A stretch of 64,000 bases of DNA, from the NCBI GenBank assembly GCA_015654695.1, contig JAATGJ010000033.1, positions 1-64,000 of the forward strand. The letters are read 5' to 3'. The DNA comes from Chitinophagales bacterium. Its GTDB lineage: Bacteria > Bacteroidota > Bacteroidia > Chitinophagales > Chitinophagaceae. Of the stretch, positions 25,626-34,519 are shown in pieces; the first letter of the stretch is position 1; every line of letters begins with the position of its first letter. Under the pieces are notes generated by a model. The model saw only the letters and a program-made list of their open reading frames with translations, made no database searches and was not told the origin of the DNA. The translations under genes and the position numbers were made by a program.

Positions 25626-26069
25626 TTAAAGTGTTTGTTTTTTAAGAAATTGAACAGAAGCATTGGCAGGGGCCGCACCTTCAGGGGCTTTCCATACTGT
25701 GCCTTTGATCTTTAGTTGTTTGGATAGAGTACTGTTATTGTAAGCGATATTAATTACTTTTTCAAAAACGCCTTCCGCTGCAGCATTATATCCTACTTTG
25801 ATCTGGGCTGTCGCACCGGGGGCAATAGGTTCGCGGCTCCATTCAGGAGTAGTGCACCCGCAACTGGCATGTACATCGTCCAGCTTCAAAGCCGTTGTTC
25901 CTGTATTGACGATCTCGAATGTATAATACACAGGTTTTCCCTGTGGGATCTTTGCGAAGTCGTGTTCGGTTTCTTTTAATTTCAGCGCATCCGGTGATTC
26001 AGTGGTGGTTTGTGCGCCGGCAAAAAAGAAGGACGCAAGCAATACGGATAGGAAAAGGCATCTTCTCAT
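25626..26069 (-). CDS. DUF1573 periplasmic protein, paralogue
   Basis: Protein of 147 residues. The signal peptide (RRCLFLSVLLASFFFAGAQ) precedes one DUF1573 domain: HDFAKIPQGKPVYYTFEIVN, VHASCGCTTPEWSREPIAPG, then KVINIAYNNST. The ATG at 26069 is chosen because it begins the signal peptide and lies 22 bases after a perfect promoter box; the longer frame would start upstream of that promoter. It lacks the Thr/Gln-rich linker of its downstream paralogue. First gene of a two-gene unit. Confidence 0.9.
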   Translation of the reverse strand: MRRCLFLSVLLASFFFAGAQTTTESPDALKLKETEHDFAKIPQGKPVYYTFEIVNTGTTALKLDDVHASCGCTTPEWSREPIAPGATAQIKVGYNAAAEGVFEKVINIAYNNSTLSKQLKIKGTVWKAPEGAAPANASVQFLKKQTL

Positions 26070-26090
26070 AAATGAATGAATTGAAGGATT

Positions 26091-26121
26091 CAAAAGTAGT
26101 CCAAAGATGGCAGATTTCAAA
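26091..26121 (-). promoter_or_regulatory. Promoter of the DUF1573 pair
   Basis: On the minus strand TTTG (26121-26118), 19 bases, then TACTTTTG (26098-26091): a perfect Bacteroidota -33/-7 pair. Confidence 0.8.
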
Positions 26122-26179
26122 CATTGGTTGCAGGCCGGGGTGGGGATTTTTTGCAAATATTTAATGTATTGTTTCTCCC

Positions 26180-26187
26180 TATTTTTG
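26180..26187 (+). promoter_or_regulatory. -7 box of the E1 dehydrogenase gene
   Basis: TATTTTTG is a perfect TAnnTTTG box ending 5 bases before the first ATG (26192). The nearest upstream TTG (26151-26153) is 26 bases away, longer than usual. The mRNA would begin at or just after the first ATG, so the next ATG (26207) may be the real start. Confidence 0.5.
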
Positions 26188-26191
26188 CTAC

Positions 26192-28576
26192 ATGCAAAAT
26201 TCAACGATGCCCGCGGAATCAAAATTGTCATTTGACAAGTTCAGGGAAGAGGTGTTGAATGATTACCGCACTGCCTGTATTAGCCGGGAAGCCAGTCTTT
26301 TAGGCCGTAAGGAAGTATTGACCGGTAAAGCCAAATTTGGCATTTTTGGAGATGGTAAAGAATTGCCGCAGGTAGCCATGGCCAAATTTTTTAAGCCAGG
26401 GGATTTTTACAGCGGATATTACCGCGACCAGACTCTTGCCTTTGCTACAGGTACCGCTACTATCCGGGAATTTTTTGCACAGCTCTATGCTGATCCCGAT
26501 ACAACACATGATCCGCACAGCGGCGGACGGCAGATGAACTCACATTTCGCTACTCCATTTGTTGATGAGAATGGAAATTTTTTGGATCTCGTTAACCGCA
26601 AAAATCTTGCTGCGGGTATGGCGCCAACAGCTGCACAAATGCCCAAAGCACTTGGCCTCGCGCTGGCATCAAAAGCGTTTCGGAATGTAAAAGAACTCCA
26701 TCAATTTGACTCATTATCGGACAAAGGCAATGAAGTTTGTTTTTGTACCATTGGTGATGCGTCCACCAGTGAAGGACATTTCTGGGAAACAGTAAATGCA
26801 GCCGCAGTGCAGCAGGTGCCGCTGGCTTTTTTTATATGGGATGACGGCTATGGTATTTCCGTCCCTAAAAAATTCCAGACCACCAAGGGGTCAATATCAG
26901 AAGCATTGAAAGGCTTTCAAAAAAATGGAGATGATACTGGCCTGGATATCTACAGGGTGAAAGCCTGGGACTATGCCGGTATGTGTGAAGTATTTGAAGC
27001 AGGCATTCAAAGGATTCGGGATACACATACCCCGGCGCTTTTTCATGTAGAAGAAGTGACACAACCGCAGGGACATTCTACTTCCGGCAGTCATGAACGT
27101 TACAAAAAACCTGAGCGGTTAGACTGGGAAAGGGAATGGGATTGTATTAAGAAATTAAAAGAATGGATCATTGAAAATACACTGGCGGAAGAAGAGGAGT
27201 TAGGGGACATCGAAAACGCAGCCAAAGAATTTGTTCGGGAAAGTAAGAATGCTGCCTGGGAAGACTACCTTGTTCCTATCAGGAAGCAAATAGAACGTAC
27301 AAAAGAACTTTCACTGGGTATTGCCAGCTCATTGCCGCAGCATGCACCGGCTATTCAAAAATTGGTGACTGAACTGACATCCAACCGAGAGCCTAACAGA
27401 AAAGATATTCTGCAAACATTGCACTATGTATTGCTTCATGCCGGGAAAAATGACGCGGCCTTCTGGGCGAAAGATTATTATAATGACCTGGTTAAAGAAA
27501 ACAGGTCATTGTATAATTCCTGTCTTTATAATGAAGGACCCCAGGCTACATTGAAAGTAAATGAAGTAAAAGTATCTTACGCTAAGGATGCGCTGCTTAT
27601 AAACGGTTACGAATTGCTGAATAAATATTTTGATGAATTATTCAGTAAAAATCCGAAAGTGCTGGCCTTTGGTGAAGACCTTGGTTTCATTGGAGATGTG
27701 AACCAGGGTTTTGCCGGTTTGCAGGCAAAACATGGAGCCAATAGAATTTTTGATACGGGTATCAGGGAGTTAAGCATCATGGGGCAGGGTATAGGCATGG
27801 CATTGCGCGGCCTTCGCCCTATTGCCGAGATACAATACCTGGATTATTTATTATACGGGTTACAACCTTTAAGTGATGACCTGGCTACCATGCATTTCAG
27901 AACAGTAGGTAAGCAAAGCGCACCCATGATCGTCCGTACAAGAGGCCACCGTTTAGAAGGTATCTGGCATAGCGGATCACCGATGGGGATGATCATCAAC
28001 TCGCTTCGCGGTATGCATATATGTGTACCACGTAATATGACACAGGCGGCAGGTATGTACAATACATTGCTTCGCGGAATGGACCCGGGTTTGGTAATTG
28101 AATGTTTGAATGGTTACCGCTTGAAAGAAAAACTACCTTCTAACCTGGTTGAGTTTACGGTACCGCTTGGTGTGCCGGAAGTGATCAGGGAAGGAAATGA
28201 TATTACCATTGTTTCTTATGGCTCCGTTCTTCGTATTATTAATGAAGTAGCAATCACATTGGAAGCAGAAGGCGTCAGTTGTGAAATTATAGATGTACAA
28301 ACATTATTGCCATTTGATATTCATCATAAAATTCTTGACTCTCTCAAAAAGACCAGCCGTATTGTATTTATTGATGAAGATGTTCCCGGGGGCGCAGCAG
28401 CCTATATGTACAATAAAGTAATGGAAGAGCAGGGTGGGTATAAATACCTGGATGTGGCGCCCCGAACCATTACGGGCAAGGCTCATCGCCCCGGTTATGG
28501 AAGCGATGGCGATTATTTCGGCAAACCCAATGCTGAAGAGATCGGGACAGTAATCAGGGAAATGATGGCGGAATAG
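26192..28576 (+). CDS. 2-oxoacid dehydrogenase E1, fused alpha and beta subunits
   Basis: Thiamine-diphosphate-dependent decarboxylating subunit of a 2-oxoacid dehydrogenase complex, probably branched-chain. The alpha half (about 1-400) has YYRDQTLAFATG and the ThDP motif GDASTSEGHFWE with its usual spacing to WDDGYGIS. The beta half (about 450-794) has VLAFGEDLGFIGDVNQGF, GIRELSIMGQGIGMALRG, IVRTRGHRLEG and the C-terminal transketolase block VIFIDEDVPGG-like (IVFIDEDVPGGAAAYMYNKV). In many bacteria the subunits are separate; the single chain of 794 residues is known in Bacteroidota. No E2 or E3 gene is adjacent. The start is 26192 or, given the promoter position, the Met at 26207. Confidence 0.9.
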   Translation: MQNSTMPAESKLSFDKFREEVLNDYRTACISREASLLGRKEVLTGKAKFGIFGDGKELPQVAMAKFFKPGDFYSGYYRDQTLAFATGTATIREFFAQLYADPDTTHDPHSGGRQMNSHFATPFVDENGNFLDLVNRKNLAAGMAPTAAQMPKALGLALASKAFRNVKELHQFDSLSDKGNEVCFCTIGDASTSEGHFWETVNAAAVQQVPLAFFIWDDGYGISVPKKFQTTKGSISEALKGFQKNGDDTGLDIYRVKAWDYAGMCEVFEAGIQRIRDTHTPALFHVEEVTQPQGHSTSGSHERYKKPERLDWEREWDCIKKLKEWIIENTLAEEEELGDIENAAKEFVRESKNAAWEDYLVPIRKQIERTKELSLGIASSLPQHAPAIQKLVTELTSNREPNRKDILQTLHYVLLHAGKNDAAFWAKDYYNDLVKENRSLYNSCLYNEGPQATLKVNEVKVSYAKDALLINGYELLNKYFDELFSKNPKVLAFGEDLGFIGDVNQGFAGLQAKHGANRIFDTGIRELSIMGQGIGMALRGLRPIAEIQYLDYLLYGLQPLSDDLATMHFRTVGKQSAPMIVRTRGHRLEGIWHSGSPMGMIINSLRGMHICVPRNMTQAAGMYNTLLRGMDPGLVIECLNGYRLKEKLPSNLVEFTVPLGVPEVIREGNDITIVSYGSVLRIINEVAITLEAEGVSCEIIDVQTLLPFDIHHKILDSLKKTSRIVFIDEDVPGGAAAYMYNKVMEEQGGYKYLDVAPRTITGKAHRPGYGSDGDYFGKPNAEEIGTVIREMMAE

Positions 28577-28654
28577 AATAAAATTCTCCCCGGAAATAGG
28601 GTTTTTGCGGCAAATATTTTAATTTAGGGACACCACCTTAAAACCTACGATTAT

Positions 28655-30586
28655 ATGTGCCGCCGTTTTACTGTACCCTACTTATGCCTTGCCGGGTTTA
28701 TTTTCTTTTTTTCCATCACTAGTTTTTCACAAACAGATCTTTCAGGGAATATTAGTTCCTGGAAAACGCTTTTCCCAAAGGAAGATGTTATCGCTTATTC
28801 TTATAAGGAAACAGTGAGTTTTTCTCTCAATGAAATACCCAAACCGGGAGAAGGAAATGTCAGGGCTAAAGTAATAAATGAGTTAACTATTGTACCGGTA
28901 AAAGATTTTATTAAATACGAAGACGGGTTATTTTATTATGATGAAATGACCATTGATAATGTAAAAGCTATCAATCCCAAAGGCAAAGATATTATTATCC
29001 AGAAGCTATGCGGCTCGTATAAAGATGATGATATATTTCACAGCGATTCCAAATATTGTTCTGTGAAATTTCCATTAGAAGAAAAAGGAAAAAGTTTTAC
29101 GTACCGGTATGAAGAGAATTACCGCGATGTGAAATATCTTACTTCTTTTTATTTCCATTCCCACATGCCAGTAGTAGAGAGAATAATTGAATTCAACATT
29201 CCTTCCTGGCTCGAGACCGATCTCCGGGAATTTAATTTCAAAGGCGGCAATATTGAGAAGACTTCTGTAAAAGAAGGCGACATTACACGGATCACTTTTA
29301 CTTTCAAAAACCTGCCGTCCTTTCACCGGGAGCCTTCTTCACCTAACCATGCACTTAGCTTTCCTCATATTATATGTGTCAATAAAGCATACACACAAAA
29401 CGGGCAACGAAAAATTTTATTTGAATCGGTAAAAGATCTGTACGGATGGTATAGCACTGTCTGCGCCGATATTGGCAATATCCCCGGTGAACTTAAAGAC
29501 AGGGTAGCTGGTTTAACAGCAGGAAAAAAAACGGATATGGAAAAGATCGAATCCATTTTTTACTGGGTGCAGGATAATATCCGTTATATCGCTTTTGAAA
29601 ATGGTATCATGGGTTTTAAACCTGATGCGGCGCAAAACGTTTTAAAAAATAAATATGGCGATTGTAAAGGAAAAGCCAACCTCCTGAAAGAAATGCTCAA
29701 ACTTTCCGGCTATGACGCCCGCCTTACATGGATCGGTACTTCTGATCTTCCTTATGATTATACATTGCCTTCGCTGGCCGTGGATAACCACATGATCTGT
29801 ACCGTGATCCTGAATGGCAAAAAATATTTTTTGGACGGTACCGAGCCTTTTATCGCATTGAATGATTATGCGCAGCGCATCCAGGGTAAGCAGGTGTTAA
29901 TTGAAGACGGTAAAAATTATATTCTTGACCGTATTCCCGATTTTCCTGCTGAAAGAAACAAAATTAAAAGGGTTTCCAGGATCAGCGTGGATAATGATGT
30001 TCTCAAAGGGACTGCTTCCATGGAGTATAATGGTGAATCAAAGACAATGCTGCAAAGTGTTTATACATCCATGCGCAGTGAAGATAAAACAACTGCATTG
30101 TCTGACTTTCTTAAGCGGGGAGATAATAATATTGTTGTCAGTACTGTTCAGTCTCCTGAGTTTAAAGAGAGACAGAAACCGATCACGGTGAATTATGAGT
30201 TCAAAGCCAATAACCAGGTAAAGAAAGTGGCGAATGAAATTTATGTGGTAATGGACTGGGATAAAGAGTTTTCCGGTCTTGAATTTGATGCTGACCGGAA
30301 GAATGACTATGAATTCAATTATAAATACAATTACAATATTCAAACTGAACTGGTAGTGCCGGATGGCTACAAAGTAGATTATATCCCGGCTTCCTTTAAA
30401 AAGAGTACACCCCAGTATTCGTTTGAAGGATCTTATACCAATAAGGGCAAAAGCGTTCTGTACAATAAAACAATCGTGGTGAATAAGCCCATCCTGCTCA
30501 AATCGGAATTTGACAGCTGGAATGCATTTGTAAAAGAAATTAATAATTTTTACAACGACCAGGTAGTATTGGTCAAACAACAATAA
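28655..30586 (+). CDS. DUF3857/transglutaminase-like secreted protein
   Basis: Envelope protein of 643 residues. The signal peptide ends near residue 25 (ITSFSQ). A DUF3857 domain (about 55-220) is followed by a transglutaminase-like domain (about 290-410) with a complete papain-type triad: Cys in KYGDCKGKANLLKEML, His in VDNHMICTVIL and Asp in YFLDGTEPF. The C-terminal region is a DUF3858-like beta domain. These proteins are frequent in Bacteroidota; substrates are unknown and may be peptides. The next gene, 9 bases downstream, is a longer relative that seems to lack the triad, so they are likely one operon. Confidence 0.88.
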   Translation: MCRRFTVPYLCLAGFIFFFSITSFSQTDLSGNISSWKTLFPKEDVIAYSYKETVSFSLNEIPKPGEGNVRAKVINELTIVPVKDFIKYEDGLFYYDEMTIDNVKAINPKGKDIIIQKLCGSYKDDDIFHSDSKYCSVKFPLEEKGKSFTYRYEENYRDVKYLTSFYFHSHMPVVERIIEFNIPSWLETDLREFNFKGGNIEKTSVKEGDITRITFTFKNLPSFHREPSSPNHALSFPHIICVNKAYTQNGQRKILFESVKDLYGWYSTVCADIGNIPGELKDRVAGLTAGKKTDMEKIESIFYWVQDNIRYIAFENGIMGFKPDAAQNVLKNKYGDCKGKANLLKEMLKLSGYDARLTWIGTSDLPYDYTLPSLAVDNHMICTVILNGKKYFLDGTEPFIALNDYAQRIQGKQVLIEDGKNYILDRIPDFPAERNKIKRVSRISVDNDVLKGTASMEYNGESKTMLQSVYTSMRSEDKTTALSDFLKRGDNNIVVSTVQSPEFKERQKPITVNYEFKANNQVKKVANEIYVVMDWDKEFSGLEFDADRKNDYEFNYKYNYNIQTELVVPDGYKVDYIPASFKKSTPQYSFEGSYTNKGKSVLYNKTIVVNKPILLKSEFDSWNAFVKEINNFYNDQVVLVKQQ

Positions 30587-30595
30587 ATCATTCGC

Positions 30596-32863
30596 ATGAG
30601 ACAAATAGTATTTTGTTGCCTGCTGTTTTTAATAAACACAGCCGGCAACCTGTTAAAAGCACAACCTCCTTCAGTGGGAGAAACTATCGAACCCGAATTT
30701 TCCGTTGTTGCGGTTCCTGATAAATGGAGCAAAGAAAGCGCCGTGGTCATTGGCCAGAAAACTGAATATATTTTTACCCGGCTGGCCTCCGGAAAAAAAT
30801 ACACTACTGTCGTCAGGATACTGGAATATATACATAAGAGGATAAAAATCCAGGATAAGAATGCACAGGAGAAGTTTTCAACCTTCTATTATGTCACTAT
30901 GGGAAAAGACGGTAAAGCTGAATACCGGATCATAAAAGCTAATGGCAAACGTGTTGATATTGACATGAAAAATGCCATTGAGGAAGAGAATGATATACCA
31001 GCAATATATAAACCTATTTATTACAGGCTTGGTATCAAATACTTTAAGATCGCCATTCCCGATCTTGAAGTGGGGGATATTATTGATTACAACCTGCGTT
31101 CAACTATTAACTGGGATATGCGGGAGAACGGAATTGGATTCACCCCGTTTATTTTTTCGCTTTCCAATACGTATTCTACCATGTACCAGCAATACAGGTT
31201 TGTAATGGCAAATGGTATGAAAGTCAAATTCAGGGGCTTTAATGGTGCGTCCAACCTGAAGATGGATTCAAAAGCTTCTGTATTTGGCGAAAAGGAATCG
31301 TATGTAGCTTATTACATGCTGGACAAAGACAGGGAGAAAACGACCGAAGAAAGATGGAGCTATGAATTGAGAAATACACCCAGTGTTAAATTCAGGGTCA
31401 TTATGCTGGCGGATAACGATCCGGATTCAAAAGAACTGGGGATGGCGACAGTGGACAGAACATTTATTGATATTGATGATGTGTATAAACGGTATGTCGG
31501 GGCGGCGCTTTACCGCACTACTACTGTTAATACGCTGGTCGCTTATACTACTGAATATATAGCAAAGAAGAAAGCAGAAGGCTTATTGAAAAATGATGAT
31601 GACGTTATCAGGGAATGTTATTATTGCCTGCGAAAAGTTTTTCTCGAGATGTATTATAAGGGACCGGTGCACTCAGAACTGGAAAAGTACATGACAGGAA
31701 AGAAGCTGTATAAAAAGATATTGAAACAACAGGAAAAAGAGGAACAAAAAAAAGAAGAACGGGAAGATGAGATACGGATAAACAATGTGGTCTTTGCAAC
31801 ATCTTTACGTACTGCTCTGGCATCACAGGGAATTCAATCCGAGCTTTTTGTATATATGCCCCGGCGATTAGGCGCCTGGCGGGATGCCGTTTTTCTTGAT
31901 GAACTGGATTTTGTTATGAAGGTGAAAAGTAAGCGGAAAAATTATTTCATCGAAGCATTTAATAATTTCGATGCATTCGCTTCAGCCTATTCCTACCTCG
32001 AAGGCGTAGAAGGCTACAGCATCGGGTATGATGAACCGAATAAATATTATAAAACTCCCGGACCTGTAAGCACCTACCAGGACAATATTTCACGTAAGGA
32101 TTACAGTATGCGCTTTACAGATGCCATGGACATCATTAATATTGAAAGGATCAGCCTGTTTACGGGTCATGAAAAATCTGAAATGGTCGGCATCGCTAAC
32201 CTGGAAAGGGGTTACCTGAATAAGGATTTTGAAAAATACTATAATCCTCCCGGCCAGAAGGGGAAGAAAAAAAAGGAAGATGAAGTGATAGATATTACTA
32301 CCTCAACCGGCTATGACAACCCGGACAGAGAAGAAAAATTGAAAGAAAGAAAGGAACTGATGGAGAAAGATATCAAAAAGGAATTTGACCTGGAAAAATA
32401 TAGTGAATTTGAATTACTGGATAATGGACGCTATGGCGATACGGCTACGCTGAAGTACAAAGAAACATTCTCTTTAAAGAAAATGATCAGCAGGGCCGGG
32501 AGAAATTTTATTTTTGACGCTGGCAAACTTATCGGGGGCCAGATCAAGCTGGAAGAAAAGGAGCTGCTGGAGCGACAGACAGATATCTGGCTCTCCAATG
32601 CCCGCACTATTGAAAACAATATCACAATTGATATACCGGCAGGTTATACCGTGGAAGGATTGCAGGAGTTGAATATGTCGGTGGATAATGAAAGTGGTGC
32701 ATTTATCAGTACCGCGAAAGCTGAAGGGGATAAACTGATCATCAGTACACGTAAATTGTATAAAAAGAATTTTGACAAAAAAGATCTGTGGCCCAATTAT
32801 GTCGCCTTTCTTGAAGCGGGGTATAAATTCAGCCAGGCAAAGATCGTACTGAAGAAGAAATAA
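30596..32863 (+). CDS. DUF3857-type secreted protein, probable pseudoenzyme
   Basis: Protein of 755 residues with a signal peptide (ending NLLKAQPPS, about residue 22) and a DUF3857-like N-terminal half (VRILEYIHKRIKIQDKNAQ; GDIIDYNLRSTINWD). In the place of the transglutaminase Cys block it reads RINNVVFATSLRTALASQGI, with no Cys at the catalytic helix start, and no clear His/Asp pair follows (DFVMKVKSKRKNYFIEAFN). A Lys/Glu-rich segment (about 375-395) and another (about 555-605) are low-complexity inserts. The fold is probably kept while catalysis is lost. It may act with the intact enzyme encoded just upstream. Loss of activity is inferred from alignment by eye. Confidence 0.78.
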   Translation: MRQIVFCCLLFLINTAGNLLKAQPPSVGETIEPEFSVVAVPDKWSKESAVVIGQKTEYIFTRLASGKKYTTVVRILEYIHKRIKIQDKNAQEKFSTFYYVTMGKDGKAEYRIIKANGKRVDIDMKNAIEEENDIPAIYKPIYYRLGIKYFKIAIPDLEVGDIIDYNLRSTINWDMRENGIGFTPFIFSLSNTYSTMYQQYRFVMANGMKVKFRGFNGASNLKMDSKASVFGEKESYVAYYMLDKDREKTTEERWSYELRNTPSVKFRVIMLADNDPDSKELGMATVDRTFIDIDDVYKRYVGAALYRTTTVNTLVAYTTEYIAKKKAEGLLKNDDDVIRECYYCLRKVFLEMYYKGPVHSELEKYMTGKKLYKKILKQQEKEEQKKEEREDEIRINNVVFATSLRTALASQGIQSELFVYMPRRLGAWRDAVFLDELDFVMKVKSKRKNYFIEAFNNFDAFASAYSYLEGVEGYSIGYDEPNKYYKTPGPVSTYQDNISRKDYSMRFTDAMDIINIERISLFTGHEKSEMVGIANLERGYLNKDFEKYYNPPGQKGKKKKEDEVIDITTSTGYDNPDREEKLKERKELMEKDIKKEFDLEKYSEFELLDNGRYGDTATLKYKETFSLKKMISRAGRNFIFDAGKLIGGQIKLEEKELLERQTDIWLSNARTIENNITIDIPAGYTVEGLQELNMSVDNESGAFISTAKAEGDKLIISTRKLYKKNFDKKDLWPNYVAFLEAGYKFSQAKIVLKKK

Positions 32864-32963
32864 TGTGGAATAGAAAGAAGGATATCAGCTTCTTTGTTTC
32901 TTAATTGATCTGATATATACATTCTCTTTCAATCTGTACCAGTTTAATTTCAATCTGCACGGG

Positions 32964-32971
32964 TAAATTTG
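32964..32971 (+). promoter_or_regulatory. -7 box of the PhzF-family gene
   Basis: TAAATTTG is a perfect TAnnTTTG box 22 bases before the ATG at 32993. A TTTCAATCTG word occurs twice just upstream. No clear TTG is found at the usual spacing. Confidence 0.45.
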
Positions 32972-32992
32972 CGGTTGATAAAAAATATATTC

Positions 32993-33793
32993 ATGACGCT
33001 TTACCAGGTAGACGCTTTTACCAATAAATTGTTTGCAGGCAATCCTGCAGTGGTAGTACCATTAGAGAAATGGATGGATGATTCCCTGATGCAAAACCTG
33101 GCTATGGAAAACAATTTGGCGGAAACTGTTTTCTTTGTTCCGTCTTCTTCTTCACCAGCGGCTTCAAAGGGGTCCGATTACCATATACGCTGGTTTACCC
33201 CGGCAGCAGAGATCAATTTGTGCGGCCATGCTACACTGGCAAGCGCTTTCGTATTGTTTAATATGCTTGGATATAAAAAAACGTCAATTGTTTTCCATTG
33301 CCTGAGCGGGAAGCTGGTTGTTACAAAAGAGAAGGATATTATCTCGATGGATTTCCCTTCCTGGAAACCGGAACGATTCAGTGAGCACCCGGAAGGATTA
33401 GAACAGGCTTTGGGAGTAAAAGAAATAGTGGGGGTTTATAAAAACCGTGACTTGTTAGTAGAATTAGATAGAGAAGAAGATGTAAAGAACGCTGCCCCGG
33501 ATTTTACATTGATAAAAAAAATGGGCTATAAGATTATTATTACGGCTCCGGGTAAGCAGGTTGATTTTGTCTCAAGATTCTTTGCACCCACATTTGGAGT
33601 TGATGAAGATCCGGTAACAGGTTCCGCTCATTCACAGCTTATTCCATTCTGGAGTGAAAAGCTGGGCAAAACAAAAATGGAAGCAAAACAACTATCGCAA
33701 AGAGGCGGGCATTTGTGGGTAGAACAAAGAGGAGACCGGGTGCAGATGGGCGGGGAATGTGTATTTTATATGAAAGGGGAGTTTGAGATTTAA
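32993..33793 (+). CDS. PhzF-family isomerase/epimerase
   Basis: Protein of 266 residues in the PhzF/diaminopimelate-epimerase fold family. Landmarks are YQVDAFTNKLFAGNPAVVV at the N terminus, NNLAETVFFV with the catalytic Glu of PhzF-type enzymes, LCGHATLASAFVLF, and DEDPVTGSAHSQL in the second half. Members isomerise small hydrophobic or aromatic acids; the substrate is unknown. The ATG at 32993 is preferred over one eight codons earlier because it starts the conserved block and follows the -7 box at the normal distance. Its stop overlaps the convergent DCC gene by 4 bases. Confidence 0.92.
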   Translation: MTLYQVDAFTNKLFAGNPAVVVPLEKWMDDSLMQNLAMENNLAETVFFVPSSSSPAASKGSDYHIRWFTPAAEINLCGHATLASAFVLFNMLGYKKTSIVFHCLSGKLVVTKEKDIISMDFPSWKPERFSEHPEGLEQALGVKEIVGVYKNRDLLVELDREEDVKNAAPDFTLIKKMGYKIIITAPGKQVDFVSRFFAPTFGVDEDPVTGSAHSQLIPFWSEKLGKTKMEAKQLSQRGGHLWVEQRGDRVQMGGECVFYMKGEFEI

Positions 33794-34194
33794 TCCAGGA
33801 AGCGTTCTTTCAGTTCCGGTGTTGGTATCATACATTCATCTCTTTTGCCAAACCATTTATAGCGGTTTTTTGCTACCAGGTTGTACACAGCATCCCGGAT
33901 AAACCGGGGTAGTATCATAAAACCATAAAGCAGTTTCCATCCTCCGCCTAATTGTTTGGCGATCCTCAATGCGGCTGTTGATCTTGAGTAAACATTTTCT
34001 CCTTCTACCAGTATAAATGAATTGAAAACGTCAGCGGGCAGATCAAATTTTTTTAAAAGCTCCCCGCCTGTCTTTCCCTGCAGGGAAGCAAAGAGAAATT
34101 GTTTCTTTTTATCTTTTTTAATAATGAACTGAACGCTGCGGTTGCAGAGGTTGCAAACACCATCAAATAAAACAACAGGAGATGAAGAATTCAC
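33790..34194 (-). CDS. DCC-family thiol-disulfide oxidoreductase-like protein (DUF393)
   Basis: Small protein of 134 residues. The family signature DGVCNLCNRSVQFIIKKD (about 11-28) has the CxxC pair, followed by FASLQGKTGG, SFILVEGENVYSRSTAALRI and RDAVYNLVAKNRYKWFGKR. The family is predicted to have a thioredoxin-like fold; its role is not settled. The start is a GTG at 34194. It lies only 4 bases after a TAnnTTTG box, suggesting a leaderless message. Confidence 0.9.
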   Translation of the reverse strand: MNSSSPVVLFDGVCNLCNRSVQFIIKKDKKKQFLFASLQGKTGGELLKKFDLPADVFNSFILVEGENVYSRSTAALRIAKQLGGGWKLLYGFMILPRFIRDAVYNLVAKNRYKWFGKRDECMIPTPELKERFLD

Positions 34195-34198
34195 TATG

Positions 34199-34206
34199 CA
34201 AAAATA
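34199..34206 (-). promoter_or_regulatory. -7 box directly at the DCC gene start
   Basis: TATTTTTG on the minus strand, a perfect TAnnTTTG box, ends 4 bases before the GTG start. No TTG is seen at the standard distance upstream. Confidence 0.45.
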
Positions 34207-34519
34207 CAGCTTAAAGAGTAACGATTTTTATGCATACTAAAGGAAAACGGGTTTAGATACGTGGGAGTATATGTTTATATAAAAAAGACATTGATTGACA
34301 AGAGATAATCGGTAATTGGCAATATATCTGTTCAAAACCGACACGCTTCTGATCTTTCGAAGTTTTCCTCAAATATTTACTGATGGGACTGCTATAGTAC
34401 CTGCAAAAGTCATAATTTCAGGCAGACCGGCTGCAATACAGAATAATAACCGACTTCGGGGAACATTTTTTCTTCCTGGTAATTTTCAAATAGATTCTGC
34501 AGGGTAAACACAAAAATGA
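34207..34519. other. Intergenic region, no gene seen
   Basis: AT-rich sequence between the DCC gene and the TPR kinase. Short open frames here lack protein-like composition. It should hold the promoter for the kinase, but no perfect TAnnTTTG box is present. Confidence 0.6.
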
